This document shows positions 34,735 through 44,153 of a stretch of 64,000 nt of DNA, piece by piece. The translations under genes and the position numbers were made by a program. The stretch comes from Polaribacter sp. IC066 (lineage in GTDB: Bacteria > Bacteroidota > Bacteroidia > Flavobacteriales > Flavobacteriaceae), in the NCBI RefSeq assembly GCF_007997085.1, contig NZ_VORR01000002.1, positions 62,001 through 126,000 of the forward strand, in the 5' to 3' direction. The notes beneath the pieces were generated by a model. The model ran no database searches. It was given only the letters and a program-made list of their open reading frames with translations, and was not told the origin of the DNA. How positions within the stretch are numbered: the first letter of the stretch is position 1; each line of letters begins with the position of its first letter.

Positions 34735-35322
34735 ATGATAGAAGAACAAGCTTTAAAACAAGAGTACATTGTAGCCAAAAAGAAAGCTGCGAAACCTATG
34801 TTATGGATTTCTATGATCAGTATGATCATGTTTTTTGCAGGATTAACAAGTGCGTATGTAATTAGTATGAACCGTGACGATTGGGTTGCTTTTGATCTGC
34901 CACAGGCATTTCATATCAGCACTTATTTAATAGTTGCGAGTAGTATAACGCTAATTTTGTCGCAGCACTTTTTAAAAAAAGATAAAAGACAGGTATCTTT
35001 AGTGTTATTAATCATTACCTTCCTTTTAGGAATTGGTTTTGTTTGGCAACAGTATATTGGCTTTAATCAACTAAAAAGTGTCGGGTTATTTTTTACAGGA
35101 CCAGAAAGCACAGTATCCACCTCATTTATAATTGGCATTACATTTATGCACGTTATTCACTTGATTGCGGGTATTATTGTGTTGCTAGTTGTAATTTATA
35201 ATCATTTTAAATACAAATATAATTCAGACGAGATGCTTGGTTTTGAACTAGGTGCGATATTCTGGCATTTTGTAGATTTATTATGGATCTATCTATTTTT
35301 CTTTTTCTATTTTATTAGATGA
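34735..35322 (+). CDS. Cytochrome c oxidase subunit III-like protein
   Basis: A 195-residue membrane protein of the heme-copper oxidase subunit III family with five hydrophobic segments. Typical helices show MLWISMISMIMFFAGLTSAY and the late FWHFVDLLWIYLFFFFYF. It is shorter than the second copy that follows. Bacteroidota commonly encode two adjacent subunit III proteins downstream of ctaB. It begins 2 bp after ctaB and is surely co-transcribed. Confidence 0.9.
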   Translation: MIEEQALKQEYIVAKKKAAKPMLWISMISMIMFFAGLTSAYVISMNRDDWVAFDLPQAFHISTYLIVASSITLILSQHFLKKDKRQVSLVLLIITFLLGIGFVWQQYIGFNQLKSVGLFFTGPESTVSTSFIIGITFMHVIHLIAGIIVLLVVIYNHFKYKYNSDEMLGFELGAIFWHFVDLLWIYLFFFFYFIR

Positions 35323-35370
35323 TGAAAAATGTTTAATTTTGAAAAATTAAGATTTAACTAAAAATTATTT

Positions 35371-36354
35371 ATGGAAGCAAATATTGCTGTACCGTCAGAC
35401 GGAAAAAACACCTGGAATGGTGGTGGTGTAAAACCATTTAAGGCCAGTTATGGTAAAATGATGATGTGGTTTTTTATCCTTTCTGATGCTTTAACCTTTT
35501 CAGCTTTTTTAGCTGCCTATGGTTTAACTCGATTTAAGTTTATTGATTCATGGCCAATTGCAGATGAAGTATTTACGCACGTTCCTTTTATTCATGGTGT
35601 ATATCCTATGTATTATGTGGCGTTTATGACGTTTGTACTGATTTTTTCTTCGGTAACGATGGTTTTGGCAGTAGATGCTGGTCATCAAATGAAGAGAAAT
35701 AAAGTGGCTTGGTACATGTTTGCTACTATTATTGGTGGTTTAATCTTTGTGGGTTCTCAAGCTTGGGAATGGAACACTTTTATCAATGGTTCTTACGGAG
35801 CAGTAAAAACATCCGAAGGTAAAGTTTTACAATTTGTGAAAGATGGTGAGCAAATAGCTTTTTCAGATTTCATTGTAGGAGACAGAATGGACGCTAGAGT
35901 TACACATACAACAAAAAATGGTTTGTGGTTTGAAAGCGATTCTGAAGAAGTGCCCGAGTATTCAATGGCGCAAGTTTTAGCTTCTTACAAAGCAGATCCA
36001 TCTGTTCAAATTAGAAGTGAACGCATGAATCTTGATATAAAACAGAAAATTATACTTTCTAGAGAAAAAGGTTTAGAAGAATTAGCGAAAGGAGATTTAA
36101 TTATTCAAGGTGCTAATTTAACAGCTAATGAATATGGTAATACCATATTCGCAAATTTCTTTTTCTTTATTACGGGCTTTCACGGATTTCACGTAGTATC
36201 GGGTATTGCAATTAATATTATTATTTTCTTTAATGTTCTTATTGGAACCTATGAAAAAAGGGGGCATTATGAAATGGTAGAAAAGGTAGGTTTGTATTGG
36301 CATTTTGTAGATTTAGTTTGGGTATTCGTATTCACTTTCTTCTACTTAGTTTAA
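35371..36354 (+). CDS. Cytochrome c oxidase subunit III with a soluble loop insertion
   Basis: A 327-residue subunit III with helices at MMMWFFILSDALTFSAFLAA, MYYVAFMTFVLIFSSVTMVL and the terminal YWHFVDLVWVFVFTFFYLV. Between helices four and five lies a polar region of about 100 residues (from GSYGAVKTSEGKVLQF to LTANEYGNTIF) that standard subunit III lacks. It probably faces one side of the membrane and may be a Bacteroidota feature. It is part of the ctaB operon. Confidence 0.92.
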   Translation: MEANIAVPSDGKNTWNGGGVKPFKASYGKMMMWFFILSDALTFSAFLAAYGLTRFKFIDSWPIADEVFTHVPFIHGVYPMYYVAFMTFVLIFSSVTMVLAVDAGHQMKRNKVAWYMFATIIGGLIFVGSQAWEWNTFINGSYGAVKTSEGKVLQFVKDGEQIAFSDFIVGDRMDARVTHTTKNGLWFESDSEEVPEYSMAQVLASYKADPSVQIRSERMNLDIKQKIILSREKGLEELAKGDLIIQGANLTANEYGNTIFANFFFFITGFHGFHVVSGIAINIIIFFNVLIGTYEKRGHYEMVEKVGLYWHFVDLVWVFVFTFFYLV

Positions 36355-36444
36355 TCATCATAAAATTGCCTAAAGGTGCAAGCCTTTGGGAATCAGTTAA
36401 AACTGTTTTTCTGTGAAACCAGAAAATTAAAAATAGCATTTAAA

Positions 36445-36783
36445 ATGGCACACGCACAATCTCATACAAAAAGAATCTGGAATGTATTTTGGATATTATC
36501 TGCAATAACAATTGTAGAAGTAGCTTTCGGTATTATAAAACCAGATGTATTACATCTTACCAATTTTTTAGGAACAAGCCCTTTAAACTGGATCTTTATT
36601 ATTTTAACTTTGGCAAAAGCATACGGAATTACTTGGGCTTTTATGCACATGGAAGAAGAAAAGAAATGGTTTAGACGCGCTGTAGTTTGGACTTCCGTTT
36701 TTCTAATCAGCTATCTTGTTGCCTTGCTCTTAATAGAGGGTGGGTATTTATTCGAAACATTATCACCACTTGTGAAATGGTAA
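36445..36783 (+). CDS. Cytochrome c oxidase subunit IV family protein
   Basis: A 112-residue protein from the ATG at 36445 (MAHAQSHTKRIWNVFWILSA). A longer frame from 36376 has no family support. Three hydrophobic segments include AITIVEVAFGIIKP and NWIFIILTLAKAYGITWAFM, then HMEEEKKWFRRAVVW, typical of the prokaryotic COX4 family. It stabilises the oxidase. A terminator follows. Confidence 0.88.
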   Translation: MAHAQSHTKRIWNVFWILSAITIVEVAFGIIKPDVLHLTNFLGTSPLNWIFIILTLAKAYGITWAFMHMEEEKKWFRRAVVWTSVFLISYLVALLLIEGGYLFETLSPLVKW

Positions 36784-36792
36784 TTAAAAATT

Positions 36793-36819
36793 AAAAGGTG
36801 GTTTTAACCACCTTTTTTT
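36793..36819 (+). terminator. Intrinsic terminator after the COX IV gene
   Basis: A 9-bp stem AAAAGGTGG (36793-36801) with CCACCTTTT (36808-36816) is followed by more T. It may lower expression of the downstream SCO-like genes relative to the oxidase subunits. Confidence 0.85.
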
Positions 36820-36862
36820 ATACGCTTAAAATCTTATTTGTTCACTAAATCAATTTTGAGAC

Positions 36863-37537
36863 ATGAAGTTTTTTACAAAAAAAAGAATCGTATTATTTTT
36901 ACTTTTTATATTTCCTTTAATCTGTTTTCTGCTGTTATCTACCGGAGAAAATAACTTCAAAAAACTACCTGTTGTTACAGAAAATATTATCGATGTTTCT
37001 GAAATTGATGCAAGTAATAAGGTAAATCTAAAAGATCATGTTTCTGTAGTTTGTTTTCTTGGAGAAAATATAAACAGGAACAAATCTGGACTTTTAAACT
37101 TAAATGAAAAAATTTATAAAAAGTTTTTAGATTTTAAAAAGTTTCAAATTGTAGCGATTTATCCTATTGGTTCAGAAAATGAGGTAAATGTTTTAAAAGA
37201 ACAATTAGGGTCTTTTACGGATATGGAAAAATGGGTGTTTGTAGCAAGTTCTCCTGAAGAAATTCAAGGTTTTTATGAGTCTTTTAATGTAAAAGAACCA
37301 CTTGTAAAACTATCTTCTACAAAAGCATTTCTTGTAGACAAGGCTGTAAATTTAAGGGGAAGAACCAATGATGAAGATGCGGAAGATGGGAAACTATACG
37401 GCTACAATATGAATTCTGTATCTGTGCTTAAAAGCAAGTTAAAAGATGATATAAATGTGTTGTTTTACGAGTATTATGCAGCTTTTAAGGTTAAGAATAA
37501 GAATAAGGCAGATAGAAAAGAGGTAGGTTATGAATAA
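36863..37537 (+). CDS. SCO-like membrane-anchored protein lacking the CxxxC site
   Basis: A 224-residue protein with an N-terminal anchor (KRIVLFLLFIFPLICFLLLS) and a thioredoxin-like domain. The place of the copper site has only one cysteine (VVCFLGENINRNKSG). Its end overlaps the SCO gene by 8 bp, so it is coupled to it. Position and fold suggest a role in oxidase assembly, but without the copper ligands it cannot work as a normal SCO. This reading is inferred. Confidence 0.7.
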   Translation: MKFFTKKRIVLFLLFIFPLICFLLLSTGENNFKKLPVVTENIIDVSEIDASNKVNLKDHVSVVCFLGENINRNKSGLLNLNEKIYKKFLDFKKFQIVAIYPIGSENEVNVLKEQLGSFTDMEKWVFVASSPEEIQGFYESFNVKEPLVKLSSTKAFLVDKAVNLRGRTNDEDAEDGKLYGYNMNSVSVLKSKLKDDINVLFYEYYAAFKVKNKNKADRKEVGYE

Positions 37538-38174
37538 AAAATACTCATATATAGGCATTACATTTATTATATTGTTGTTTGGTATTTATACAGTACCAAA
37601 AATAGTGAGTCGATTTCAAGATGCAGATTTGGTCGAGTTTGGTAAAGTTCCAGATTTTGAGTTCACCGACCAAGTAGGCGCAACAATCACGAATAAAAAC
37701 TATGATGGTAAAGTGTATGTATTAGAATTTTTCTTTTCTACATGTCCATCAATTTGCCCAATTATGAATCAAAAGATGGTCACGATTCAAGATGCCTTTT
37801 TTGGCAATCCAGAATTCGGAATCGCTTCAATTTCTATAACTCCAGAAATTGATACACCAGAAGTTTTAAAGGAGTATGCAAGAAATAAAGGGATTACTCA
37901 TAAAAATTGGCATTTACTAACGGGTAGGTCAGAAGAGTTTGTTTTTGAACTCTCTAATGAAGGTTTTAAATTACCTGTAGGAAAAGGAGTTGAAGCGCAT
38001 GGAGGCTTTTATCATTCAGGTTTATTTGCTCTTATAGATAAAGAGGGTATAATACGCTCAAGAAAAGATGAGTATGGTAACCCTATTATGTATTATAGAG
38101 CGTTAGAAGAGCAAGATTTTCCGGATCAAATTAAAGAGTTGAAAGAAGATATTAAACTACTGTTAAATGAATAA
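37530..38174 (+). CDS. SCO/SenC-family copper chaperone
   Basis: A 214-residue protein with an N-terminal membrane anchor and a thioredoxin-like domain bearing the copper motif C72PSIC76 (FFFSTCPSICPIMNQ). A conserved histidine lies in the region AHGGFYHSGLFALID. It delivers copper to the CuA site of oxidase subunit II. It overlaps both neighbours by 8 bp, in a tight operon with the SCO-like protein and the DUF420 protein. Confidence 0.92.
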   Translation: MNKKYSYIGITFIILLFGIYTVPKIVSRFQDADLVEFGKVPDFEFTDQVGATITNKNYDGKVYVLEFFFSTCPSICPIMNQKMVTIQDAFFGNPEFGIASISITPEIDTPEVLKEYARNKGITHKNWHLLTGRSEEFVFELSNEGFKLPVGKGVEAHGGFYHSGLFALIDKEGIIRSRKDEYGNPIMYYRALEEQDFPDQIKELKEDIKLLLNE

Positions 38175-38706
38175 TCTAGCACAAGAAAAAAAGTACAAGA
38201 AAATAATTACGGCTTTATCTATTGTTATTCCTTTAGCAGTTGCCGCATTGTTTGGGGTTAATTTAAGAGAGCTGGGCTTTGATGTTGAACCTCTTAAGTT
38301 TTTACCACCAATTTATGCCTCTATAAATGGTTTAACAGCTGTTGTTTTAATTGCAGCTGTAATCGCAATAAAAAACGGAAACAAAAAGCTACATGAACAG
38401 TTAAATACAGTTGCAATTTCTTGTTCTCTTGTTTTTTTGTTGATGTATATAGCGTATCATATGACTTCCGACTCAACCAAATTTGGTGGAGAAGGCGCTA
38501 TAGCTTATATTTATTATTTTATTTTAATAACGCACATAATTTTATCTGTAATCGTAATTCCTTTGGTATTACTAACGTATATGAAAGCCAAGTTAGGCGA
38601 TTTTACAGCACATAAAAAAATTGCTAGAAAGACATTTCCAATATGGTTGTATGTGGCCATAACGGGTGTAATTGTTTATTTTATGATCTCTCCTTATTAT
38701 GTATAA
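38167..38706 (+). CDS. DUF420 (YozB/CtaM-like) membrane protein
   Basis: A 179-residue protein with five hydrophobic segments. Family features are LPPIYASINGLTAVVLIAAV, LNTVAISCSLVFLLMYIAYH and ARKTFPIWLYVAITGVIVYF. Relatives support maturation of cytochrome oxidases. It overlaps the SCO gene by 8 bp and the next small gene by 8 bp. Confidence 0.88.
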   Translation: MNNLAQEKKYKKIITALSIVIPLAVAALFGVNLRELGFDVEPLKFLPPIYASINGLTAVVLIAAVIAIKNGNKKLHEQLNTVAISCSLVFLLMYIAYHMTSDSTKFGGEGAIAYIYYFILITHIILSVIVIPLVLLTYMKAKLGDFTAHKKIARKTFPIWLYVAITGVIVYFMISPYYV

Positions 38707-38923
38707 CAAAAAATTTTTCTTTTTTTTCTTTTTGATGATTTCTTCATCAATAGTATCAAATGCGCAATGTGCCATGTGTAAGGCAGTTTTAGAAACTGGA
38801 GATTTAGGTATGGCAGAGGGTGTTAATAATGGAATATCCTATTTAATGGTCTTTCCATATTTATTAATTTTCGGGTTGTTTTTTACTTTATATCGATATA
38901 AAAAAAATCAGGTAAAAAATTAA
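38699..38923 (+). CDS. Small membrane protein at the end of the oxidase-assembly operon
   Basis: A 74-residue protein: signal-like N-terminus, then QCAMCKAVLETGD with a CxxC pair, then one transmembrane helix (SYLMVFPYLLIFGLFFTLY) and a basic tail. Similar short proteins follow the DUF420 gene in many Flavobacteriia. The CxxC could bind metal or be redox-active, but the function is unknown. It overlaps the preceding gene by 8 bp. Confidence 0.78.
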   Translation: MYNKKFFFFFFLMISSSIVSNAQCAMCKAVLETGDLGMAEGVNNGISYLMVFPYLLIFGLFFTLYRYKKNQVKN

Positions 38924-39044
38924 CATTCCAATAAGAGTAAAATTCTGTAACAAAATTTACTTTTGGTCGTCTTATGTGTAGTATGAGAAGAATTTATTTC
39001 TTTTCGCCCTATATAAACTGATATCAACCAAAAATAAATACGTA

Positions 39045-40376
39045 TTGAAAACTAAAGTATTAGTATTAACAGCCTTATTAATTTCTATGGCTGTTTCCTC
39101 ACAAAAACAATGGACACTCAAAGAATGTGTAGATGAAGCTCTAAAAAGGAACATCTCGATACAACAAAACAGGTTAAGTTTAGAGCTAGCAGAAAAGGAT
39201 GTCGATATTTCTAAAGGTAATTTTTTACCAAACTTAAATGCTGGAACAGGAAGTAATTTGAACTTTGGTACCAGTTTTGATCCTACTACTCAAAACAGAA
39301 TTAGCACTACATTTTTAAGTGGTACTGCAAATTTAAGTTCTGGAATTACAATTTTTAATGGTTTTAGAAATACAAACATTTATAAACAGGCACAATTAGG
39401 TGTAGAATCTAGTAAATTAGATTTAGAACAAATTGAAAATGATATTTCTTTATTTGTTGTAAATAGTTATTTAAATATTCTTTTTGCAAAAGAGAATTTG
39501 AGTGCTTCTAGAGTGCAATATAAAATTAGTAAGACACAAATAGAAGCTGCTGAAGCAAGGTTTAAAGCAGGTGTTGTTCCTAAAGGAGATTTGTTAAATG
39601 CACAGGCTACAGCTGCTACAAATCAACAGACCATAGTGACGCAAGAAAATGCTTTAGATATTGCCTTATTAAATTTAGCACAGGCATTACAGGTTTCTTT
39701 AGAAGGTTTTGATGTTGCTCCAGTAAATATAGGTGAGCCTTCAGAAAATTTATTCTATACAAATTCATCTTCGGTTTATGACAAATCTTTAGATAGAATG
39801 CCAGAGATTGAAAGAGCAAAGTTAGCCATAGAAAACTCGGATTTAAATATTGAGATTTCAAAAGCTGCCTTTTTGCCAACCTTAAATGCATCACTAGCGA
39901 TGGGGACAAATTTTGGATTTAATTTAAATTTACCAGATGGTTTTTCAAATCCTACTTTAGGAAATCAATTAGAAAATAACTTTGGTTATGGTGGAGGATT
40001 TAACATGAGTATTCCAATTTTTAATCGTTTCCAAACAAAAAATAGAGTCGCTCAATCTATGATTAATAAAGAAATTTCGGAAACAAGATTAATCAATGAA
40101 AAGTTAAATTTAAAACAAACCATAGAGCAATCGTTCTTAGATGTGAAGACCGCTTTAAAGACATTTGAAGTCTCTAAAATTTCTTTAGGAGCACAAGAAG
40201 AAGCATTTAAAAATGCGCAAGAAAGTTATAATTATGGTTCTATAACACAGTTTGATTTCGATCAAGTAAGAACACGTTTAGTAAATGCACAAGCTACTTT
40301 AATTCGGTCAAAATACGACTATGTATTTAAAACGAAAGTATTGCAGTTCTATGCAGGCGATTTAATTTTAGAGTAA
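39045..40376 (+). CDS. TolC-family outer membrane efflux protein
   Basis: A 443-residue protein. The TTG at 39045 is taken as the start because it gives a complete signal peptide (KTKVLVLTALLISMAVSSQ). Two OEP repeats follow, each with long helices and strand pairs: WTLKECVDEALKRNISIQQN opens the first, and DRMPEIERAKLAIENSDLNI the second. It would form the trimeric outer membrane duct of an RND or ABC exporter. The adaptor and pump genes are not within the window, which is unusual because they commonly follow. Confidence 0.9.
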   Translation: MKTKVLVLTALLISMAVSSQKQWTLKECVDEALKRNISIQQNRLSLELAEKDVDISKGNFLPNLNAGTGSNLNFGTSFDPTTQNRISTTFLSGTANLSSGITIFNGFRNTNIYKQAQLGVESSKLDLEQIENDISLFVVNSYLNILFAKENLSASRVQYKISKTQIEAAEARFKAGVVPKGDLLNAQATAATNQQTIVTQENALDIALLNLAQALQVSLEGFDVAPVNIGEPSENLFYTNSSSVYDKSLDRMPEIERAKLAIENSDLNIEISKAAFLPTLNASLAMGTNFGFNLNLPDGFSNPTLGNQLENNFGYGGGFNMSIPIFNRFQTKNRVAQSMINKEISETRLINEKLNLKQTIEQSFLDVKTALKTFEVSKISLGAQEEAFKNAQESYNYGSITQFDFDQVRTRLVNAQATLIRSKYDYVFKTKVLQFYAGDLILE

Positions 40377-40400
40377 TAAAACAATAATATAGCATATAAG

Positions 40401-40425
40401 CCTCACTAATTTTAGTGGGGTTTTC
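40401..40425 (+). terminator. Intrinsic terminator after the TolC gene
   Basis: CCTCACTA (40401-40408) pairs with TAGTGGGG (40413-40420), including one T·G pair, and is followed by TTTTCTTTT. Confidence 0.75.
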
Positions 40426-40457
40426 TTTTGATTTATATTTGTCAAAAAATATAGATT

Positions 40458-41144
40458 TTGAGTATTATTTTAAATATTGAAACGGCCACTAAAAACTGTT
40501 CTGTGAGTATTGCCCAAAACGGTAGAATTTTAGCATTGAAAGAATTAAATAATGGTAATTATTCTCATGCCGAAGTTTTACACCCGTTTATGATGGCTAT
40601 TTTAAAAGAGACTAATCTAACATCAAATAATATTGATGCCGTTGCGGTTAGCAAAGGTCCGGGCTCTTATACAGGTCTCAGAATCGGAGTTTCTGCAGCT
40701 AAAGGCTTATGTTTTGCGCTACAGAAACCGCTAATATCTATAGAAACCTTAACATCGCTTTCACATGCTATTTCTGTTGATAATGGTTTAATTATACCCA
40801 TGCTAGACGCGAGAAGAATGGAGGTTTATGCGGCAGTCTACAACGAAAAAAACATACAAATTAGAGATATAAGAGCCGAAATTATGGATGAAAATTCTTT
40901 TAGTGAATATCTAGCTCTTGGTAAAGTTTATTTTTTAGGCGATGGCGCTCATAAATGTAAAGAAATTATAACACATAAAAATGCTGTTTTTATAGATGAT
41001 AAATTTCCATCGGCAAAAGAAATGGCCGTTTTATCTTATGATAAATACAAAAAAAGCGACACAGAAAATGTCGCTTATTTTGAGCCTTTTTATTTAAAAG
41101 ATTTTGTTGTAATTCCTGAAAAGAAAAAGAAACCCACCTTTTAA
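40458..41144 (+). CDS. tsaB: tRNA threonylcarbamoyladenosine biosynthesis protein TsaB
   Basis: A 228-residue ASKHA-fold protein. It begins at a TTG (40458): SIILNIETATKNCSVSIAQN is the standard TsaB N-terminus. NYSHAEVLHP and SKGPGSYTGLRIGVSAAKGL are the diagnostic blocks. With TsaD and TsaE it makes t6A37 on ANN-decoding tRNAs. No other gene of the pathway is adjacent. A lysine-rich C-terminal tail ends the protein. Confidence 0.93.
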   Translation: MSIILNIETATKNCSVSIAQNGRILALKELNNGNYSHAEVLHPFMMAILKETNLTSNNIDAVAVSKGPGSYTGLRIGVSAAKGLCFALQKPLISIETLTSLSHAISVDNGLIIPMLDARRMEVYAAVYNEKNIQIRDIRAEIMDENSFSEYLALGKVYFLGDGAHKCKEIITHKNAVFIDDKFPSAKEMAVLSYDKYKKSDTENVAYFEPFYLKDFVVIPEKKKKPTF

Positions 41145-41220
41145 TTCTTGTAACCAAATTTTTAAAAATAGCGGAGCTATGCATTCAAAACATAAACTGA
41201 ACTAATTGCGGTTTCATGGG

Positions 41221-41256
41221 CTGAACTTGTTTCAGTATTTAGTGAGATCTTGCATT
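41221..41256. repeat. Dispersed CTGAA…TTCAG repeat
   Basis: CTGAACTTGTTTCAGTATTT, then GAGATCTTGC, closely resembles the hairpin at 3951-3980. It lies between two convergent genes and is probably a member of a genome-wide short repeat family. Confidence 0.5.
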
Positions 41257-41338
41257 TAATTATCCAAGCTCTGCTTCGAAGGGTTAAAAGCGGATTTTTA
41301 TGAGTACTTTGCTTCTTCTGTCGCTAGGTTTTGCATTT

Positions 41339-42145
41339 TTATTCGTTTTTATTGATGTTTACTCTATGTGGATATGGGATATCAATTCCGGCTGCGTCAA
41401 GGGCTTCTTTTGTTTGTTCCATAACATCAAATTTAACAGTCCAATAATCTTCTTTTTTAACCCATCCACGTGTAAAGAAATTAATAGAGCTATCTGCAAG
41501 TTCAGAAACATTTACAGCAGTGGCAGGATCTTTTAAAACTAAGGGATGTGCATTGATAACGCTAAAAAGAACCTCTTTCGTTTTTTTGATATCAGAATCA
41601 TAACCAACACCAAAGGTAAAATCTACACGGCGAGTAGCTTCTGTACTATAATTAACAATAGTACCGTTAGAGAGTGCACCATTAGGAATTATAATTTCTT
41701 TATTGTCTGTTGTATTTAGTTTTGTCGTAAAAATTTCGATTTCTTTTACTGTACCACTTTTTCCTTGGGCTTCAATAAAATCGCCAATTTTAATGGGTTT
41801 AAAGATCATGATTAAGACACCACCGGCAAAATTACCTAAAGATCCTTGTAATGCTAAACCTATGGCTAAACCCGCTGCCGCTATAATTGCAGCAAAAGAG
41901 GTTGTTGTAATCCCTAATTGAGAAATGACTGTAATAAATAATAAAACTTTTAAACCCCATCCCAAAACATTTCCTAAAAATTTTTGAAGCGTAATATCTA
42001 CACTTCTTTTCTGCATTATCTTTCTAGATGATTTAATAATTAGTTTAATCAAAAACAAACCAACAATAAGTATTAGTAAAGCCGTAATAATTTTTGGTAC
42101 ATATAATAATAACAGGTCTTTTGATGATTCAATATAGTCTTCCAT
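41339..42145 (-). CDS. mscS: Small-conductance mechanosensitive channel (MscS family)
   Basis: A 268-residue protein from the ATG at 42145, which gives the expected N-terminus (MEDYIESSKDLLLLYVPKII). Three helices are followed by the pore-lining TM3 (AAIIAAAGLAIGLALQGSLG then NFAGGVLIMIF). The beta domain has FKPIKIGDFIEAQGKSGTVK and IIIPNGALSNGTIVNYS. Length fits minimal MscS, which opens under osmotic downshock in the inner membrane. The gene stands alone. Confidence 0.94.
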   Translation of the reverse strand: MEDYIESSKDLLLLYVPKIITALLILIVGLFLIKLIIKSSRKIMQKRSVDITLQKFLGNVLGWGLKVLLFITVISQLGITTTSFAAIIAAAGLAIGLALQGSLGNFAGGVLIMIFKPIKIGDFIEAQGKSGTVKEIEIFTTKLNTTDNKEIIIPNGALSNGTIVNYSTEATRRVDFTFGVGYDSDIKKTKEVLFSVINAHPLVLKDPATAVNVSELADSSINFFTRGWVKKEDYWTVKFDVMEQTKEALDAAGIDIPYPHRVNINKNE

Positions 42146-42839
42146 TTTATTTTTTTGTTTGAAAATTAGCTGCAAAAGTAAAGGTTTGGTTTTTAAATTT
42201 AAAATGTTTGTTTAAAATTTTAAGAGTGATCACAGGGTTAAGGGTGGAGTTCTGGTTTGAAGACAAAAAATATTTCGTTGTTTGTTATAAAAGTTTTAAT
42301 CGTTTCTGCAATAAAAATGCAGCTTAAAAAGAAAGCAAGGGGTTGGGTTAATGGGTTCGGAATTACAGACCATAATACACTTGCAACTAGATAACACTCT
42401 ATAAATTTTAGTTTGCAGCCATAAATTTAGTTTTTCTGTAATTTGCTTGCCCTTAATCCATAAAATGTAAATTTATCTTTTGCGCATCATAGAGCCATTT
42501 TTAAATACACCACATAAATGTGTATTTGAGCAACAATGCGCATGAAGGTTATTTGTAAATAAATTGCGCTAATTTAAAAGGTAGTCGTTTTAATTTAACG
42601 GTATATATTAGAGTTTTCTTATACTTATTAGGGTAGGAGCTATTAAAAAGAATTTAGGTTTCGTTGTATTCAAAGGATCAATTATATAGGTTTAAAAAGT
42701 AATTTAAAATTTTATAAAGCAAGTTATTTGCCTTAAAGTGAGGTTTATAATAGATTTAAATCACTATATAATCGTTATAGGTTTTGATTTTTGATGACTT
42801 TTAATACTATAACTCAATGTTATCTTAATATTATCAAAA
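42146..42839. other. Non-coding stretch upstream of the MORN-like gene
   Basis: Nearly 700 AT-rich bases between divergent genes. I see no open frame of gene character, no RNA gene and no strong repeat, apart from the promoter at its right end. Confidence 0.5.
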
Positions 42840-42841
42840 TG

Positions 42842-42872
42842 TTGTTTAATTGTAAAATTATATTTATCTTTG
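42842..42872 (+). promoter_or_regulatory. Promoter of the MORN-like gene
   Basis: TTG (42842-42844), 20 bp, then TATCTTTG (42865-42872), an excellent match to the Bacteroidota TTG/TAnnTTTG promoter, 28 bp before the start codon. Confidence 0.7.
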
Positions 42873-42899
42873 TAAATGTAATGTTAAAACTCTAACAAA

Positions 42900-43259
42900 A
42901 TGGACATGAAAAAATTTTTAACAATCTGTTTGCTAAGTATAGCAACCATAGGATTTGCTCAAGAAAATAAACCAACTTATAAGGCAGAAGGCGATTTAGT
43001 GAAAGCTACTTACTATTACGAAAACGGACTTGTTAAGACGCAAGGCTTTTTTAAAGATAAAAAGTTAACTGGAGAATGGATACGTTTTGATACCTCTGGA
43101 AATAAAGTTCAGTTAGCGTACTATGAAAATGGTAAGAAAGTAGGAAAATGGTTTTTATGGACAAAGGAAGCTTTAAAAGAAATTAACTACGAAAACAATA
43201 TATTGGCATCTGTGAATGTTTGGAAGCAAGAATCTAAAGTTGCTTTAAACAACGACTAG
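42900..43259 (+). CDS. Exported MORN-variant (YwqK-like) repeat protein
   Basis: A 119-residue protein with a signal peptide (MKKFLTICLLSIATIGFAQ; the ATG two codons upstream is also possible). The mature part has MORN-variant repeats: TYYYENGLVKTQGFFKDKKL, then TGEWIRFDTSGNK and LAYYENGKKVGKWFLW. Such repeats are common in exported proteins of Flavobacteriaceae and have no defined biochemical role. It has its own promoter and terminator. Confidence 0.8.
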   Translation: MDMKKFLTICLLSIATIGFAQENKPTYKAEGDLVKATYYYENGLVKTQGFFKDKKLTGEWIRFDTSGNKVQLAYYENGKKVGKWFLWTKEALKEINYENNILASVNVWKQESKVALNND

Positions 43260-43278
43260 CATAAAAATATTTTTTAGA

Positions 43279-43314
43279 AAAACCCATTGGAATGTAAAAA
43301 TTTTAATGGGTTTT
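43279..43314 (+). terminator. Intrinsic terminator after the MORN-like gene
   Basis: AAAACCCATT (43279-43288) pairs with AATGGGTTTT (43305-43314) around a 16-nt loop. Confidence 0.75.
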
Positions 43315-44100
43315 CCTTGTGCTACATTTTTTTCGTTTTTTTGATAATTTCGTGCTATAGAATAGATGTTTAAAGATCTTCGATTATTTTGAGATAGGGC
43401 AGTAGTATACAATAAAATAATACTGCTCAATACACCCAGAAATGAGAAGTAGGTGGGTAGCTAATTTAGCCCTATAAAGTTGTGAAAAACAATAAAATTC
43501 AAAATGTGTTTTTGAATTTGGTGAAGAATACTACTATCTTCTTTAAAAATATTCGAGAGGTTCCGGCTTGCAAATGATAGTATACTTGTTATTAGAAAAA
43601 GTTCTGAATTTGAATAATTGAAGATATTAAAGGATATTTAAAAAACAAATTGATCGCAGGATTGGAAATCAAGATAAGGTAAGTTAATTTTTGACTTTTC
43701 TATGTATGATAGGTATTTGGGAAAATCAATCTTTTAAAAGTTAAACTTTAAATTGAACATTCAAAGAGAAATTGTAAGTTACTAGTAGTTTTTGCTATAG
43801 GATTGAGAACTTTGTTCATTCGTCCATAATTTTGCGAAAAGTAGTAATAAAGAAAGCTTATTATGAAAAGAAGTTTAATGCTTTTGCAAAGTTAAAAAAG
43901 TACTATGATAATTTTCAAATAAGACCGTATAAGCTCTGTTTAAACTTGGGTTTATAGTTTGGTCTATTTGTTGATAAATAAGGTAATTATATTTGTCTCA
44001 AGCTTTTTAAATCGTATTTAGGTATGGTTTACTTTTTTTTTTCATCTAGTTTTAGAGGAATCTTCGGATAATTTGTTTCTAAAGACATGTGCTTAAAATA
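43315..44100. other. Non-coding stretch between the MORN-like gene and tonB
   Basis: About 790 bp without a credible gene on either strand. It is AT-rich, with scattered short frames only. It ends at the terminator next to tonB. Confidence 0.5.
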
Positions 44101-44135
44101 AAAAACCGTTTAGAAATTTTCTAAACGGTTTTTTT
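44101..44135 (-). terminator. Bidirectional terminator after tonB
   Basis: AAAACCGTTTAGA (44101-44113) pairs with TCTAAACGGTTTT (44119-44131) with a 5-nt loop. T and A runs lie on the two sides, so it can act on either strand. It lies just past the stop of tonB on the minus strand. Confidence 0.88.
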
Positions 44136-44153
44136 ATAATTTTATAAAATTAT

